Made by a program: the position numbers and the translations under genes. The notes beneath the pieces were generated by a model. That model saw only the letters and a program-made list of their open reading frames with translations. It ran no database searches and had not been told where the DNA came from. 6,220 bases of DNA from Candidatus Omnitrophota bacterium (GTDB lineage Bacteria > Omnitrophota > Gorgyraeia > Pluralincolimonadales > Pluralincolimonadaceae). The DNA lies in assembly GCA_028715315.1 (NCBI GenBank), contig JAQUSA010000062.1, forward strand, positions 1 through 6,220, given 5' to 3'. Positions 6,089 to 6,220 of the stretch are shown here, piece after piece (position 1 is the stretch's first letter; each line of letters opens with the position of its first letter).

Positions 6089-6164
6089 GGCCCCTTCGTC
6101 TAGTGGCCTAGGACGGATGGTTCTCAGCCATTAAACACGGGTTCGATTCCCGTAGGGGCTACCA
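6089..6164 (+). tRNA. tRNA-Glu, anticodon CTC (reads GAG), CCA encoded
   Basis: A complete 76-nt cloverleaf is visible. The acceptor GGCCCCT (6089-6095) pairs with AGGGGCT (6154-6160), including a terminal G-U pair, and is followed by A and an encoded CCA. The D stem is GTC/GAC (6098-6100 with 6112-6114), and the D-arm sequence is typical of tRNA-Glu. Anticodon stem GATGG/CCATT (6116-6120 with 6128-6132) holds loop TTCTCAG, giving CTC at 6123-6125. The T arm is ACGGG-TTCGATT-CCCGT (6137-6153). No clear promoter of its own is visible, and a strong terminator starts 2 nt after the CCA. A UUC-anticodon tRNA-Glu would be expected elsewhere in the genome to read GAA. Confidence 0.96.
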
Positions 6165-6166
6165 AT

Positions 6167-6202
6167 AAAGCTCTGATCTGCACATTTGATCAGGGCTTTT
6201 TT
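6167..6202 (+). terminator. Strong Rho-independent terminator after tRNA-Glu
   Basis: A 12-bp stem is formed by AAAGCTCTGATC (6167-6178) and GATCAGGGCTTT (6188-6199), with one G-U pair and a 9-nt loop. It runs into a six-T tract (6197-6202). It is the only convincing intrinsic terminator in the window and would end transcription coming from the tRNA-Glu and the enzyme genes. Confidence 0.92.
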
Positions 6203-6220
6203 GTCTTTACGTTTCAAAGG

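Noticed and set aside
4161..6164. The segment between the two tRNA genes as an integrated island
   Set aside because: No integrase is present, no duplicated tRNA 3' end could be seen at the other border, and codon use matches the flanks. tRNA boundaries alone are not evidence of integration.

Overview
The window looks like ordinary chromosome of a Gram-negative (diderm) bacterium of moderate-to-high GC. Support for an outer membrane comes from a complete TolC-type outer-membrane factor, a periplasmic adaptor and the start of an RND inner-membrane pump. Codon use leans visibly on ATA for Ile and AGG for Arg alongside many G/C-ending codons. That is unlike enterobacteria and is compatible with an uncultured deep-branching phylum such as Omnitrophota or Elusimicrobiota, but this placement is a guess. 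No transposase, integrase, phage gene or CRISPR array is visible, and no gene-free stretch exceeds 300 bases.

Left half, minus strand (1-3365): a tripartite multidrug-type efflux operon, transcribed right to left in the order outer-membrane factor (1873-3327), membrane-fusion adaptor (708-1880) and RND pump (from 704 leftward, cut by the window edge). The genes are tightly packed: an 8-nt overlap, then a 3-nt gap. The three products would form one envelope-spanning export channel. A possible 12-codon leader ORF (3327-3365) precedes the first gene and would end in a TAATG stop/start overlap with it.

Centre (3366-3425): a short divergent promoter region. A 14-bp near-perfect palindrome (3394-3407) carries a -10-like hexamer in each direction.

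Right half, plus strand (3426-6202): a secreted protein made almost wholly of seven tandem repeats of about 29 residues (3426-4139), tRNA-Leu(GAG) (4161-4248), a sugar-isomerase-type TIM-barrel protein (4274-5056), a Gfo/Idh/MocA oxidoreductase resembling scyllo-inositol dehydrogenases (5059-6063), tRNA-Glu(CTC) (6089-6164) and a strong intrinsic terminator (6167-6202). The two enzymes are 2 nt apart and probably act in sequence on a cyclitol or keto-sugar. No convincing terminator is visible between 3426 and 6167, so the repeat protein, both tRNAs and both enzymes could share transcripts. The least explained item is the repeat protein facing the efflux operon; the rest belongs to well-known families.
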